Source: Lasioglossum baleicum (Eukaryota > Arthropoda > Insecta > Hymenoptera > Halictidae). From it: a stretch of 64,000 bases of DNA. Positions within the stretch are counted from its first letter, which is position 1; each line of letters begins with the position of its first letter. Positions 50,060-63,516 of this stretch are shown here, one piece after another. The DNA lies in the NCBI RefSeq assembly GCF_051020765.1, contig NC_134931.1:19484810-19548809 (forward strand). The letters run 5' to 3'. The notes under the pieces are model-generated. The model saw only the letters and a program-made list of their open reading frames with translations, was not told where the DNA came from and searched no databases. Both the position numbers and the translations under genes were made by a program.

Positions 50060-53000
50060 ACCGCAGTCTTTCACGGACGTTCCTGGCTCCTTAAGAAGGA
50101 TGTAAGGTGACATAACGGATTAATTATGAACGATAAAAGGTAAAGAAGGTGGTAAGATATCATCTTTATAGTATTTTAGTCTTAGGGACGAATTTTATAT
50201 TGGACTCTTCGAAGACTTCTGAAGCTTTGTGTCAACTTTTCATAGCGATGAATCAAACGTTCCTCGTTTTGATACTAACAAACGCAGAAAGGTTTAAAAC
50301 TTCCCGAACGGTCCAGTACTTTTGCATAAAACCTCAGCGACTCCATCGTGTGTATATCTAATTCACTTTTCTCAGATTAAGATATGAATTTACATGGAAT
50401 CCCATGAATGGGTTATGAGACGCATGATTTATGCATGGTGTTCCGGATTAAATTAAAGACACTCAGCCACAATTAGCAGTCTACGGTCGCCTCGTAGTTT
50501 GAATTCGTTGAAGACTGCGATTTAATAACCAAACAATTCGGCAAATTGATGTAGCGCTTTATCAGATTCGTCTGGATTCGCTTAGAAGATTCCAATGCTT
50601 CAAGTTATCAATTTTTTCCGGTGAATTTCGTGCGTTGCTGCGGGCACAGACACATTAATTTCTTTCTCGTTGTCTAGCTCAGATACGCCTCTCCACGGGG
50701 ATGGGACGGTGCGGCGGGACCCCGTGGAAATTTATATCGAAATAATGGTTCGAATAAATTGCGCACTTAATTGTAATTCTAAAGCTCTTAGCCCGGGGGC
50801 GCGACCTTACGTGTGATACATTTTTAATACCGCGGGACATTAATCTCACATTAGCCCGTTACCCGCAAAAAACCGGAGTGGCCGAGTCGTTCCTTAGATC
50901 CACAATTACCTCGCGCGTAACGATCCACCAGGTCCATTGATTCGTTTCACCCTCGTCGCCTACAGCGATCAACGAAAAAACGGGATTCCGAGTTTTTTGC
51001 GGGCGACATTCCACCAGGAATGAAATGGAAACGGTCCTTCCCTCCCGTTATACCTCCGCATCGAGGATTTATTATCTTCTGAAAATACGCACGCTCCCCT
51101 GCGACGTGGCTGCGCCCCCTGGAATATTTCCGCAGGAAAAAAGTTCTTCAGATAAATCAAAGAATCTTCGCACCGACAAATAGAAAAATACATCTGTGAG
51201 ATTAATATTTTTCGCTATTCATATATTCATTTAACTTCCATCTCCCAAAGAAACAAACAGATTCGAGAATCATTCTATCATTCAAAATGATGATACTTCT
51301 TATATCACGCCACAGATGATCCCGATTATTATACATAATACATAAATAGTAACAGTACACGATGCTACGAGCAGGATTCGCCCGTTATATTTATATCGCT
51401 CTCGTTGCATTAAATAATTGCAAAGACCCAGATTTTCGGTAAAATGCGAGACAGCCACGCCAGAATGACAGCTGTATTGAAACGGAAATTAACTTGAAGT
51501 CAATTTCCGTTATCAAGATTCTCAGGATGTTTCGACTGAAACGAGAAGCTCGTTAAATTTTCATTAAAGGTTTAATTTCGTTTTACGTAGCCGGTGTGCC
51601 CGTGGATTTTTTAACTGGATTGAATCTGCAGTTTGAACATGAACCTAACTATCCCGTCGCGATGGAATCATGTTTTATTTCGTTGTTCCATTTTTCTGTT
51701 GGCATGGTTTGAGCTATTTTTTTTATAAATAACCAGAAGTAACGAGTGACGTACGTCGCAAATACGATTATTTGAACAGAGGAAAAAGACTAGAATGACA
51801 ACTGGATCGTAAATCGACTCCTTCATTTCGCAATGTCGCGAATCGAGCACGGAATCGGCAACCGCGACGCAGTTTTGCACGCTAATTACTATTCCGACAC
51901 CGGTTTGGCCACCGGAAGCGAATCCCATAGCCGTCGAACTTTATTAAAAGTCCACGCTTTTACGAACCCCCGTAACTTCTTCTTTTCTCTCTCTTTCACC
52001 TCCGCGGCGCTCGAACAACGAGCTTTAATCGCCGTTCTTGATCAGATATACGCGAAAACTATCGACGAGTCGATCCCGAAGCCCGGGAACTTTATTATAA
52101 ATTCTGGCGTTGTTCTTTCCCGCTGCGTGACCGCGTTCATTAAGCCCCCATTGTTTTGCGGTCGGACAATGAGTACGGAAATCCGTCTTTCTAATTAACC
52201 TTTTGGCGCCCGGCATTTATTCCGATATTTTCAAGCTGCGCGAACGGAAAGCTAGACTCGGGAACAAAGCATCATAGTGTGTGGACTGTATTTTTTCAGT
52301 AGAAGTCCTCGGGACTGACTCTTATTTTCACAATAATGATATTCTATGCCGGACATTTCATCAGTTTTACATCTCAGGAGGCGAAACATTGCAGAAGTTT
52401 CCTGCCGTGGATGGGTCACCAGTGCCTAATTGCTATCGCTCGCGGCCACATTAACGGTCCTAAAAACTTAATTGATAATAAAACTGCATCAGTTTCCCAC
52501 AAAATGACAGAAACCGGATCGCAGAAGAAACTGCCGCAATCGCTCGTAATTCCTCATCATATAGCAGCGGAAGTTTCTGCGTTACAGCGTTTCCTGACAC
52601 GCAAACTGCAATAAAGAAGGTCCGCGGACGATAAACTTTCGAGCAACAGGAAACGAAATCAGTCCGATTTTCCTTCAGGGGGTTTAATGTCTAAAATAAT
52701 GAGTGTGCATTAAGATTTTGTTGGACGTCCCACGAGAGACGATAGGGCCGAGCTTACATGGCATGGGAGGATCTACCGGGAACGTGTATGGCCCAATAAG
52801 TGCAACAGTGTTGAGCTGCAGGTTGGCATGTTGTCCGCAAAGAGGACCACGAGAAAGAAGCATTAGGATCGCGGCTAAATACGTATGCACGCGGTCGCGG
52901 ACGGTGTTCCGGATCACGTGGGTGGAAGAAAGAAGAAAGGGCGGACCCCGTGGATAGAGATAAAGAGCGGCCGAGAAGTAAGAATTCGATTATCTCGGCG

Positions 53001-54959
53001 GATGCTCGAACTTCTCTCGGATTTCCTGGCGCGGATAATGGAGCACTCTTTGAAGCAAGCTTTCGCGCGCGAAAGAGAGATATACCCCTCTCTTGTTTCC
53101 CATCTTTCTCCGTTTTATTCCTCGGTCGGGACTTTCGCCCGCGTTTTCCGCGCGTATACGGTCCCCCTCCTCGCGCTGTCGAGCGAGAATTCAAAGCCTC
53201 CAACCCTAAAGCCGTTGATCGCGCGCCCGCGGACGAAGAGGAACAGAGAGGAGAAATAATCGAGAGGACCGCTCACAGCCAAGGACAAGCCGCCCAGGAG
53301 AAGAAGGGACGGGAAGCACCGGTGCCAAAAGGGGCGAACAATACCAAGAATTTCAGTGGACGAAACGCGCCGCCGAAAGCTGCTGCTACTGCTGATGGTG
53401 GTGGTGCAGTTCGAGAGAAACGAACGCGGCCGAGCGCCGCGAAACACGAGATAAAGAGACCGAAAATTGTAGGGTGAAACGCCTCGCAGCCGCCGCACCA
53501 TGCCGCGCGGCTTTTGCCCCGTGATTTCTACTCTTTGCGAGTGGTTTCGGATTCTGTCGTCCTCGTTCAGAACGCCACTTTTCAACTCTCATTCACGCCG
53601 GAAATTTCAGGTTCAATTCTTCCCCAACTTCTTTCCCAAAGGCGCAAAAGGGACTCCCGGACCTCCTTAAGACGCTTAATCATCAAAAGCGAAACAAAGA
53701 CTCGTACCCCGTTCCGCCTCGATTCGCACGCTCGCTACCGTTTTATTTCACCGACGGTTTTCTTCTCATTGTTGCTTGTATCTTGTAGAATGCCATTGTA
53801 CTCTTTTATTGAACGCCGGAGACGCATGTGACGACGACGGAGGGTCGTTGATTTAGTGGAGCGAGTCGATGCTTTGTGAGTGGACGCATTTTTGCCCGTC
53901 TACGGCGTTCCTACGTTTATGGAATGCAGGAAATGATGTACACGGACAGCGGAGGATACGAGTAACTTTTTTTTATTTTTGTTTTACGGTGCGGAATTCT
54001 TTTCAGTAACTTGATTGAGGATATTTATGCATTTACGGTACGTACAGTTTCATGAAATGCGGAGGGGCATGTGTATTAACCGAAGTGAGCAGCATTTTTA
54101 TGCGAAGAATTTTCTAATCAGCGAAAGGAATGTCTTCCGTAGTCCGTAGCTTGTAAGATGATCATTTCATTATCATGAAAATGAGAATTTACATAAAGAT
54201 TTTCGATTTAGTAATAATGTAAGAAATATACATGGTCCACAGGCTAAATAAGATATTAGGCACAAAATGGAATAAACGAATTCAATTAAAATGAATAATA
54301 CTCGTAAATGGTTTAATGAAAATTTTCATTTTATCCGTTCATGAGATTTCTATGAACTATGAACGCATCAAATTGGATGGTTAATTGATTTCCTCATACT
54401 GTGCACGAGGTACTTACACACTATTCCACCTCAGTATTTCCGAGTTAGTTTCTCCATTTTCAACGATATTTTACGCAGAACAGTGAGCTCTATTTTTCAT
54501 CGCTCGACTTCCCAGTGAAGCGTCGTTGACGTCTCAATCCTGGAGCGAGCTGATTCGCTAATCGTTAATTTCATACACGTCCATTAACTGATTTGTTCCG
54601 GAGTTTTTCGCGTCGCTTCTTGTGGGGGAAGTTTCCTGAACGATGGTACGCATACGCGAGGAGAAGACAGCTTTTTCGTTCCGGCTCGTAAGTCTCGCGA
54701 GGTCCGCGGGCCCGAGGCTCATCCATCATTTCGGTGGCTTTTTGTCACCGTTCGGCAGACTGATGGAGGAAGTCTTAATCCATATCTGGTGAGGAGAGAG
54801 AGAGAGAGAGATGTATCGTCATTCGTCGGAAGATGTTTTGCGGAGGACGGTGTGTCTCCGAGTTTTTCGTGATGCGAGCTGCGGTTCGACAGAGAGGGAG
54901 AGAGAGAAATGGGAGGATGCCCGTGTTAGGCGCGCGAGTATAATAGACCTTCGGCCGGC
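50060..54959. other. Non-coding stretch, no gene recognised
   Basis: AT-rich (50.1-50.6, 51.2-51.8, 53.95-54.5 kb) and GC-rich (52.7-53.8 kb) DNA alternate. In 52.75-53.6 kb, frames of 149-175 codons are open on both strands at once, as expected of GC-rich, purine-biased sequence rather than a gene. GA runs lie at 54794-54811 and near 54892-54908. Confidence 0.6.
54794..54811 (+). repeat. (AG)n microsatellite
   Basis: A short AG run, with a second interrupted one about 80 bp downstream. Confidence 0.85.
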
Positions 54960-55076
54960 AATTAATTAATCTTGCTCGGACGTGGAAAAAAAGGAATATC
55001 CCGACGGGGATATAATTAATGGTAGAAAGTTTGTTTTGTCGTAATTAAGCGACTAAAAAAGATTGTCGATTAATCT
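54960..55076. promoter_or_regulatory. Possible homeodomain-site cluster
   Basis: Four TAAT/ATTA-type words lie in 117 bp: CAATTAATTAATC (54960), TATAATTAATGG (55011), GTAATTAAGC (55041) and CGATTAATC (55068). They are embedded in mixed-composition DNA flanked by GC-rich sequence. This resembles insect developmental enhancers in which Hox/homeodomain proteins bind, but AT-rich words of this kind are common. Function is speculative. Confidence 0.25.
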
Positions 55077-55666
55077 GGCCGGGACGAATACACCGTCTAC
55101 CGCCTCTCTGGACTGTCACAGAACATCCCTACAATCCACTGTCTGATATCCTAAAAATAAGAAAATACATTTTCAATCTACTCAGATTTCGGATAGCGGT
55201 GAAATTAAATTTCTTTGGATTCTGACACGTACGGTGCGCCAAAATTGCGTCGAATACGATTCATTACAAAATTCTCTTCATGGTTTTGAAGTAATCAGCA
55301 GAATCATGACAAAAATACCAGCTAATCGACTGAAATAGAGTGTGTACTCTTTTGTTTTACCTTTTCGTTGTCATTCCCGAGATAATTTCCTCATAAATTC
55401 TAAAATAGTTTTAATAAAAAGTGTCTAACAAAAATATTTCAGTATCTCGAAATTTCCTGAAATTTTCGCGGAAAATCGTGCAGCCATTATCGAGAGGGCT
55501 TCCGAGCTCTTCCTCGTATTTGGCAAAGATGAACGACCTCTTGCTCCAGCCTTCCACTCTTCCACGAATTTGCTCGCACATTAATTACCGGAGGGGTTGA
55601 AGTCGGGCGTCATAACGAGCTTCTAAATTCGGGGAACAGGTAGCTTCGTGAATGGAAAGGTAGACG

Positions 55667-55689
55667 CTTCTTCTTCTTCTTCTTCTTCT
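55667..55689 (+). repeat. (TTC)n microsatellite
   Basis: About seven TTC repeats. On the minus strand these read as GAA and produce the lysine runs seen in chance frames. Confidence 0.9.
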
Positions 55690-57148
55690 CTCCCAACTTG
55701 AACCGGTGTTTCTCCTCTGCGTGTTCACCGGCGTGCACGCACACACACACCGTGTTCGACGAGGGTAGCAAAGCAAGGTGACTATCCCGGGTGGCGGTAC
55801 ACTGTTGGCCTAGCTGCTCGCGGAAAATTGGCTGGGCAAAGCTTTGACAGGTTGTTTGATAAACAAGGCCTGCGTTTGCGTTCAAACTGTATGGACAGCG
55901 GGCTATTCCTACTTGCGATTTGCCGATCCTTGTTTCCTTTTCGGCGCTCCCGATAGAAAAAGGAAATAGCTGTGCGAGTCGAGCTTGGCGAAGAGCGAGA
56001 AGATTTTCGAAATTTGTGTTAAAGTCTTACGAACAACATGTACATACATTTAGCAGTACAGGAAGCACAAGAAGAGCACGCTCGAGAAAAAACAATATAG
56101 AAGCTCAAGCTAAAATGATCTACCTCATGTTCCTTTAAAAACAGTTTCCACGAGTTTGATCGTGAGACACTCGAGCAGCGTGCATTAATATCCGATTTTC
56201 AATGGGAAGACGAGAAAATCATGGACAGGACGGGGGAAAGTTTCGAAAGTGTGGCGCAGAGCGAGAGAAAAAAGTTCCGCGGTTTGAATTCAAGTCCATC
56301 GCCGCCGTTGTCGCTTCGGCCGCGACTAATTCAACTTCCGCGACTGTGAAATAACAATTTATCGAGTCGACGGTGGAGCATTGCCAGCTGCATACGAAGT
56401 AATTCGCGATATTTACACGTTCGCGCCTCATTATGCCGAGGCTGGCAAACTCCTACGTTTTCGATTACGGAGAAACACGCGAGTCTCAGCGCTCGGGCCG
56501 GGGTAGCGACAAATTTCCAGCTGAATTTTTATTCCTGGCTCGTATCGACGTTTACCACGTACACTTGTATGCACGTCCGACGAACACGCGCACGTAGACG
56601 CGGTTTCAATGGGAACAACGGGGATCCGAGCATCTATTGCGTTTTGGCACAGAAGGGACTCGGCTGGATGCAGCCAAGGAGTTGGATCTTGGAACAATGA
56701 AACTCGTGGACTATACTTGTCGCGTCGAGGTATTCTTCCGAATGGCGTGAAGAGAATCTATAGATCCTCGAACGATTTGATCACGGGAATAAAAAGGTTT
56801 TCTCAGATTGTCATTTGTTTTCTTTATGTCTTTATACACCATCGAGTTTTTTCCGGAGTCTATAATTCTCATGATCGGTCAATAAATTGGAAATTTACGC
56901 GGTTTCCCAGCGCGATATATTTTGGTGACGTTGTATAGGGCGAAATATTTCATCTTACTTTGCAAGCCGTCTCAATTTTTCAATCGGCGTCGGTGACGTT
57001 ATCGTTGACGAAGGTACCTATCGATAAATTACAAATATAGAACCGGCAATCGATGGCGGTTATATTTCTGTCCCGATGCTCGAGCCTTATTGTCAACGCG
57101 GACAATAGCCACAAAACTCTATCAGTGTGCACTTCAATCACATGGTCG

Positions 57149-57172
57149 ATCGAGATTTAAATCGAGATTTAA
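57149..57172 (+). repeat. 12-bp tandem duplication
   Basis: Two perfect head-to-tail copies of ATCGAGATTTAA. Confidence 0.85.
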
Positions 57173-57612
57173 GTGAACCCGGCCCTCTCAACTCGTCCAT
57201 TCAATCTTCCTATCTGATCCGTTCGAGACTGATTGATTCGTCGATGCCCTCGAAAGTGAGGATCCGTGTGAAGAAACCCGATCAAGAGCTCTGCCCAATT
57301 ATCATAACCTATTGGCAGATATACCTTCACTTTTATCGCTTTTTCCGACCCGTTTTCGACTTACTGCCTGACAGATTCTCACTGAATTCATCATCAATAT
57401 TGTGCATAACTCACCAAAACTTTGTTACAGCATAATAATATTTTTAATATAATTTATGATGTCACACGCTGCAGCCTCTGGCGAACAATTAGAACCATTT
57501 CAATCGAAATAAATTTTCGTATATTACAATTGAATGTTCATTTTAATGATTGAATGAATTGATATGAACTCTGAAATGTCTATATACTTATTAATATCAA
57601 TTTAAAGTTATT

Positions 57613-57627
57613 ACACACACACACACA
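57613..57627 (+). repeat. (AC)n microsatellite
   Basis: A short uninterrupted AC run in AT-rich DNA. Confidence 0.9.
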
Positions 57628-58507
57628 ACATACTGGCGCGACATAATAAATCCAGAAATTAATAATATCTCACTTAAAACAACGAAGGACGTTCATAATT
57701 TTCCTACAGAAATTCAAGGAAAATGTTTACCAACCGAAACGATCAGAGAACATATTTATTTCTATTTTCCATAGAAGCTAACCATTTTCTCTGTTGTTTC
57801 TCTGATTAGAACAACATCGAAAGGTGTGCAACGCGGTTCGCCAGCCGTGCGATCCAATAAACCGATAAAAACGTGAAAGCGGTGTGACACACTCGCGCTG
57901 ATAAAACCTAATGCAAATGATTCGACGGGTCCGTGGCCCGGTGGCCCGAGATTCTAGTTACCGGCCTGGGCCGAAATCAAAGTTCAATTAACTTTTCTGC
58001 GCGAACAATCGGTGGCTGATGAAGCATCGGGGGTGCGGGTATCGCGAAGCGCAATCCCGGCAGAAACGCGTCGTGTCAGGAAGCGGCAGTGTGTGCGAGG
58101 GTAACATCCCTCCAACCCCCGCACGCTGGACCTGTGATCTACACATATACATTTTTTCCGGTTCGGCCAGGCTCTGGCCAGCACCGTGGCTATAAAAAAC
58201 ATTCGTTTGTTTTTCGCCGTCTGCGGCCTGTGCATAGCGAAACTCCGCCGACCATCTCCACCCCCGCACCCTCGCAATACGCAATTCCGCGAGCTTGATT
58301 AGTTTCTTTTCGCGCCGAAGGAATTTTTAGCTGTTCCCAACCGACGAACAATGCCAAACCACTGGTATCTAACGCGAGGTTCGTCTAAATGATCATCAGA
58401 CATTTTTCAAGACATGAGCCGACAGAAAGAAACATAAATGTGAGGCAATTGTTTCAGTAGTCAGCCATTTTATAGCCTGTGGTCAGCCACCTTAAGCGGT
58501 GCTATTG

Positions 58508-58560
58508 TTAACTCTTTGCACTCGAAGCTTTTCTAATTTCAGAATTTCTTACAAAACCAT
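58508..58560 (+). mobile_element. Possible left-end fragment of a TTAA-flanked MITE
   Basis: TTAA at 58508-58511 is followed by CTCTTTGCACTCGAAGCTTT. This matches 14 of 15 bases of the left terminus of the element at 21562. I could not find a matching right end with TTAA downstream, so the copy is truncated or decayed and its right boundary is unknown. Confidence 0.4.
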
Positions 58561-61500
58561 ACATCAAAGAACTGATTTTAATCACATGAACTTTCTCAAG
58601 TTAAACCATGTATAGACATTTATTTATTTTTGTACTCGGATCTATGGGCAATCTGTGCCTAAGATCTTCTTTCAATAAATCTAATCTAATCGGAACGTTT
58701 CATCGGATTTAGAATATTTTCGGTACACGTAACCTTCTCCAGCTTGTCTACATGAAATTGAATGTATTTATTCGTACCACACGTTGACATTTAGCAATTG
58801 ATGATGCCAAGATTCATTTATGGACTCCTCCTTTCCAATATATGTATACTTCACCTTACTTGATCAGTATAGAAGAACGTATCTAATATTTCTAAAGGTA
58901 AGACTAATATAAACATGGATAATAAGATTTCAGATTGATGGTGCTATTGTCCTTGACGTCTGTCGCTGACGGGGTCGAAATTTGAACGAATGTGCATTGT
59001 CAGGGTTGTTCATTGAGGAATTAAGCAAAATCCGTCGGTCCAGGGGTCCGCAAGGATTCTTGACCCCTTTCCTTTTCAGCCGAACGTTATCTTTGGCCGG
59101 GCTGTTAGAGGGCTGTTGGTACTTTAAATTCGAGGGTAGTTTAAATTGCCGAAAGCGAGAGGGGATCGAGCCAAGGGTCTCCTTCGCGGGATCGTTGGAT
59201 TTCCCGGGTTTCGTTTTTTCCTGCTTATCTCGGCTTTTTGTTTGCGCGCCGCTCCAGGATAAAAGTAAAAGTTTTAACAAAAGGCCACTTCCTTCCGTGG
59301 TGGCGCGTTCGCCGGCGCGGCGAGTCGCGTCGCCACGCGATCCGTCCCGACTCGACCCGACGTCGGGCGTCGCGACGCAAACTAAAAGTGCTCAGGGTTT
59401 GCGGGGGTGGAAACAGAGAGAAAAAGAGGGAGAGAGAAGGAGAGAGCGACGCGGGCTTAACACTCGTTCTTTTGTTACGGAGCGCGGTGACAAATACCTC
59501 CGCGTTAAGTTAAGAGCGCCCCTCCCCCCACCACCCCGGAGGAATACAACGCGCAACGGGGGGGACGTTGTCTCGCGGCAATTACCGCACAGTTCTGCTT
59601 GTTGGATGAAATTAATTAGAAACTAAGGCATCGAACGCGGCCATTCACTGCACCAGCCATCGACAGCTCTCGGTCGCGACGCGTTGCGAGGTTTCTGCGA
59701 TCTTTGTCCTACGGTTTTGCGAATACAGAACAGACTCTGGGGGGTTTTGTTCAAACGAATTTAACTCGAGATGAATTCAAATGAGATTAAAGTGCTCCCT
59801 CCTTTTTTTTGTATCAGTAATACTTGCAACAATTATTGTGTATTTCAATACTTAGCTTTGCTGACAGACAGGGGAACGTGTGTGTAGTCGACTTTGTCGT
59901 GGCATTATTGATAAATGTAATACAAATCAGGAAAGTAAGAAACTATTGTTTCTTGGAAATGTCATATGTATAGATACACTTCAACTTAGATGCTATATAT
60001 GATATACAATTTGACCCGGTTATTTTCAACGTATTTTCTATCACTTTCGCCGGTGGTTCGCGCTCGAAAGACCTTCGGCGTCGACGACTTAGGTGCCGCA
60101 CGCCTAACAACGGATTCGCGTGTTCATGCGTCACGAAATATTAATGGGGGTGGAGAGGCTTTTTTTATTCCTTCTGTTCCCGTTCCTTCCTTCCTTCCTT
60201 GCTTCTTTTCGGTCGAACGGCGTGACGTTCCCGCAGAGAGTAATGGTTCGAATAACGTTAATGATCGTGGCGCACACTCTCGATCCATTCTGCGACACCC
60301 TTATCGGTTAAAACGGGATGCTTATCGTCGCGACGAAGGCTCGTGTGATTCGTTGTATGTATATTAGATTCAAATGTATGCGGGGTGCTTGTAGAATAGG
60401 TTCGAACGCCTTTCGTTTTCTCCAAATGGCAAGTTCAGTATTTGTTTCAGTCGCACTGTTCATATCGTACCGCATTAACAGTGAATATGGCAGGATTGAA
60501 TTTATTACAATTTCGTACAGAATTTTTATTGTGCTTAAAAAAGAGATATATTCATCAATTTCTCATAGAAGATACTGGCAATAAATATAAAGGGGAACAT
60601 TTAATGTAGAAACAGTCGTGTCATTTGTGGGGGTAAGCTCTGGACAGAGAGACATGGCGAGAAAAAAAGGTTTTTATTTGCTTTCCGCTCGTAACAGAGC
60701 GCAGTGTGTACAGATTTCAGAAGATAAAGAATAGAATAGCCGGTTCGTGGTCATCCAATGACAACGGGTGCGAAAATATAGTAGTTTCTTTGCTCTCAGG
60801 CGAGCAAGGATCGACGGGTAGTACCGGGAGTAGTAGTACTGAGCGGAGGAGTGGCAGAAGAAACAAAGAGTCGGAGAAACTGCGAGTAAAAAGCGGAGGA
60901 GCACTGAAAATAGTCGTTAAACTCGCGTCGTAAATTATGCAACCGTATCCACGGTCTTCTTTTTCCCCCAAGATACCGCAGCCACCCTCCACGGAAAACG
61001 CGGCTGCGTTTATGGACCGTTACGCCACGATTACGCGCCACTTCGAACGCAGACAATCCGTGGATCGCGGACTTCTACAGTATCTACAATTCGCGAATAC
61101 CGTTTTCTGGTCATCGGACACTAATTACCCTAGCATCTTTGAACCTGTCTTTCTTACGGATCCTTACGTCGTGCCAAGAATGCATAAACCGTCCCAAAGG
61201 GTAAATAGTTTTACTTCTAGGGCGAGATTAAAGCGAGCAGAAAAATTGCGAAAAACATTGCAGTTGCGAAGCTCCTCGCGAGATATCGAAAATCGTCGGG
61301 CGTTCAGTGCGAAGCGGGATCGCAAGCGGAAATAATAAACGCCGATAAGGGGAATATACAGCCGTAGCAATTACGCGATCGGGATGAGGCGCAGACGAGC
61401 AGAATTTCGCGGGCACGGATCGCTCGTAAAGCGGAGTCGTTAAAGGTTGGAGGGCCTGTGTTCGTCGAAGGGCACGCATCCCTTCGGACTTGCGCTTGGC

Positions 61501-63079
61501 CCTCGGCGTGGAACAGTTGAACGCTTCTCGGCCTCTGTTCCGAGAAAAAAGTCAATAGCGTGGGTAATAGGCTATCGTGTTCGAAGCGAGGAGAAGCTCG
61601 CGAATGGTCGCTAGTATGCGAGGAGCCTTGCTGCCGAGAGTAGGCTAGGCGCTAGGAAGCAAAAACTCGGTTGGCTCGGCATGGAATTCGCGTGATGCCC
61701 GTGCGACTAATGAAACTTTCGACATAACGCCGGTCACGCGAGTCGAGAGCGCGGAAGACCAACGGCAATAAGCAGCGGCGGCGCGCGCGAGAAGCAATCA
61801 GCTAAATCATTTCCGGCGCGGCGGCGCGGCGTTGGTTGAGCGGGTTTCTGGGTCGCGATACACTTTCGCGAGGAAGATGCGCACGGCCGATAACAGCTCC
61901 GAGAAATTCCGCTCGATAACGCTGATTAGAATAGCGGGATGGCGATGACTGATGCGAGTTCTCCCGATGCGCGATTTATCATTCGTACCGGGCCGGCTGC
62001 AATTTTTCGGGAACAATGGAGCTCAGACGTTTCCACCCGTCATGAAAGCCAGCTTCTTCAACGGCTTATTGCCCCTCGCGAGCATACCCTGCTTTCGAGT
62101 ACGCTACTCGTGCTCGATCTGCACCATTGTTCTCCGCCGAACGATGATTCGATGTCATGCATGCGCTCCGTCGCGCTTCGCCGCCCCACACTTTCGTATT
62201 CTCTCCACGACCAGCGAGGAACACGCGATCGCCCCGTTTCGACTCGTAGATTTTCCGAAGAACTATCCCGAAACGATCTTGCCCAATTCTCACGGTTCGC
62301 TGAATACACTTCGGATTTCGCTAAACACATATCTACACGGGTCGCGTAAAAACAGAAAGGTCCTGGGGAATACTGAGTGCAGTTTTGAGACGATCGGCTG
62401 CGCTCGCGGCTCACTTTTGTCGGGAAGTTTTGATCCGGGCCGGATTAAGAACGTAATTTGGCGATGCGCTGGGAATCTGTACGGTGGTGTTAGGCGCCCG
62501 GTGAAAATCCTGAGAACCCAAGTTCTTATTCTGCAAGTTGGTGGAATTTATTTCGATTAATATTAGAAGGAAAACGAAGTAAATTAGGATGCTGGGGAAA
62601 ATTGATAGAACGAGTCCTGATAAAACGCAACCAGTAGGTAATTAAATTAAAATCATTGTGTCCATCCGAATATTACTAAATTAAAGTTTACAGAGATAAA
62701 ACGAGAATGAGAGAAATTTATCGATGAAATAATTAAAAATCGTTAGCAGGCAAACGAGAAAGATATTGCCGCCGTAAGTAATTTGAAGCCTTCGACCCAG
62801 CCAGAAAGTATTTAATTCCCAGCCGTGCAGCTCTTAAGGCGTAACATAAAATATTCAACCCTGTCCTCTGCAGAGCTGCCGTCTGCGCCTGACGTTAAGG
62901 CGGGGCGATTAGGGTACGAGACTTTGGCTACAAGCGCCTAGACGTGTGAAATAGAAATTTTCAATTCGGACAGCACGCGGTTTAATGTAGAAAATTCGAT
63001 CGCAAACCTACAACTAGAACCAATGTTCGAACAATTTATCATTAATCTGTGATACTATCCAATCCTGTGATTCCAAATT
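58561..63079. other. Non-coding stretch, no gene recognised
   Basis: AT-rich to about 58.9 kb, GC-rich 59.0-59.7 and 60.9-62.5 kb, AT-rich 62.5-63.1 kb. Frames of 214 codons (58982-59626) and 202 codons (61952-62560) are plus-strand and unrecognised, with open frames opposite them. A TTCC repeat lies at 60184-60200, and a GA-rich stretch at 59413-59447. Confidence 0.6.
60184..60200 (+). repeat. (TTCC)n microsatellite
   Basis: About four TTCC repeats. Confidence 0.85.
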
Positions 63080-63516
63080 CCAACAATTTTTCATAGGCAC
63101 TACCATTTTTTTTATCGAACCCATCATGTTTTTATGTCTTATAATGTTTTCCGAATGGGCTAGAACTTTTTCGCAGACTCCGACATTTTTTTCGGAAAGC
63201 CGCAGCCTGTTTAGTGATCCTATCTTTTTATGAAATTTGCATCCCTTTTATAGGTTCCACGATTTTTACCATAGGTTTTACAATTTTATAAACCCCACGA
63301 TTTTTTTCACATATTCTGGAACACTTTTATAGCCTCTAGAATTTTATTATGGGGTCGAGTATGATTTTTCCGTGACCTCCATCACTTTTTTACGAGCTCT
63401 GCAATATCTTTCGCAGGTCCTACAATTATTTCGTAGTTTCTAGAAACTTCGTGCAGCCTCCATGATTTTCTCCAAGACCCAGAATTTTTCCTAGGGCTCG
63501 AAATTTCTGTTAGATC
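63080..63516 (+). repeat. T-rich quasi-periodic repeat array, about 20-bp step (copy 2)
   Basis: I can parse 22 consecutive units with a mean of about 20 nt (437 nt in all; units 16-23 nt, most 19-21). Most have a T-tract early in the unit, then CG/TAG/CAG-like bases, then a C/T-rich segment ending in A. Good examples are 63403-63422, 63423-63442 and 63443-63462. Units share little exact sequence, yet the step holds. The same pattern and orientation occur at 48431-48775, 14 kb upstream. No open reading frame runs through it. The unit length is close to two turns of the DNA helix. Confidence 0.75.

Larger units (their letters stand above)
55077..58507. other. Non-coding stretch, no gene recognised
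   Basis: No recognisable coding region. Simple repeats occur at 55667-55689 and 57613-57627, with CA-rich DNA near 55735-55750. A 12-bp perfect tandem duplication lies at 57149-57172. The octamer word ATGCAAAT is at 57911-57918, and TATAAAA is near 58190 without a convincing initiator. Confidence 0.6.

Noticed and set aside
52754..53585. Frames of 149-175 codons on both strands
   Set aside because: Simultaneous openness on both strands, arginine/lysine/glutamate-rich composition and no domain point to GC- and purine-biased non-coding DNA.
58185..58230. TATAAAA-like word near 58190
   Set aside because: No initiator at the expected distance. TATA-like words are frequent by chance.
58982..59626. 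Plus-strand open frame, 214 codons
   Set aside because: The C-terminal half is translated GA-rich simple sequence and the rest is unrecognised. It looks like a chance frame.
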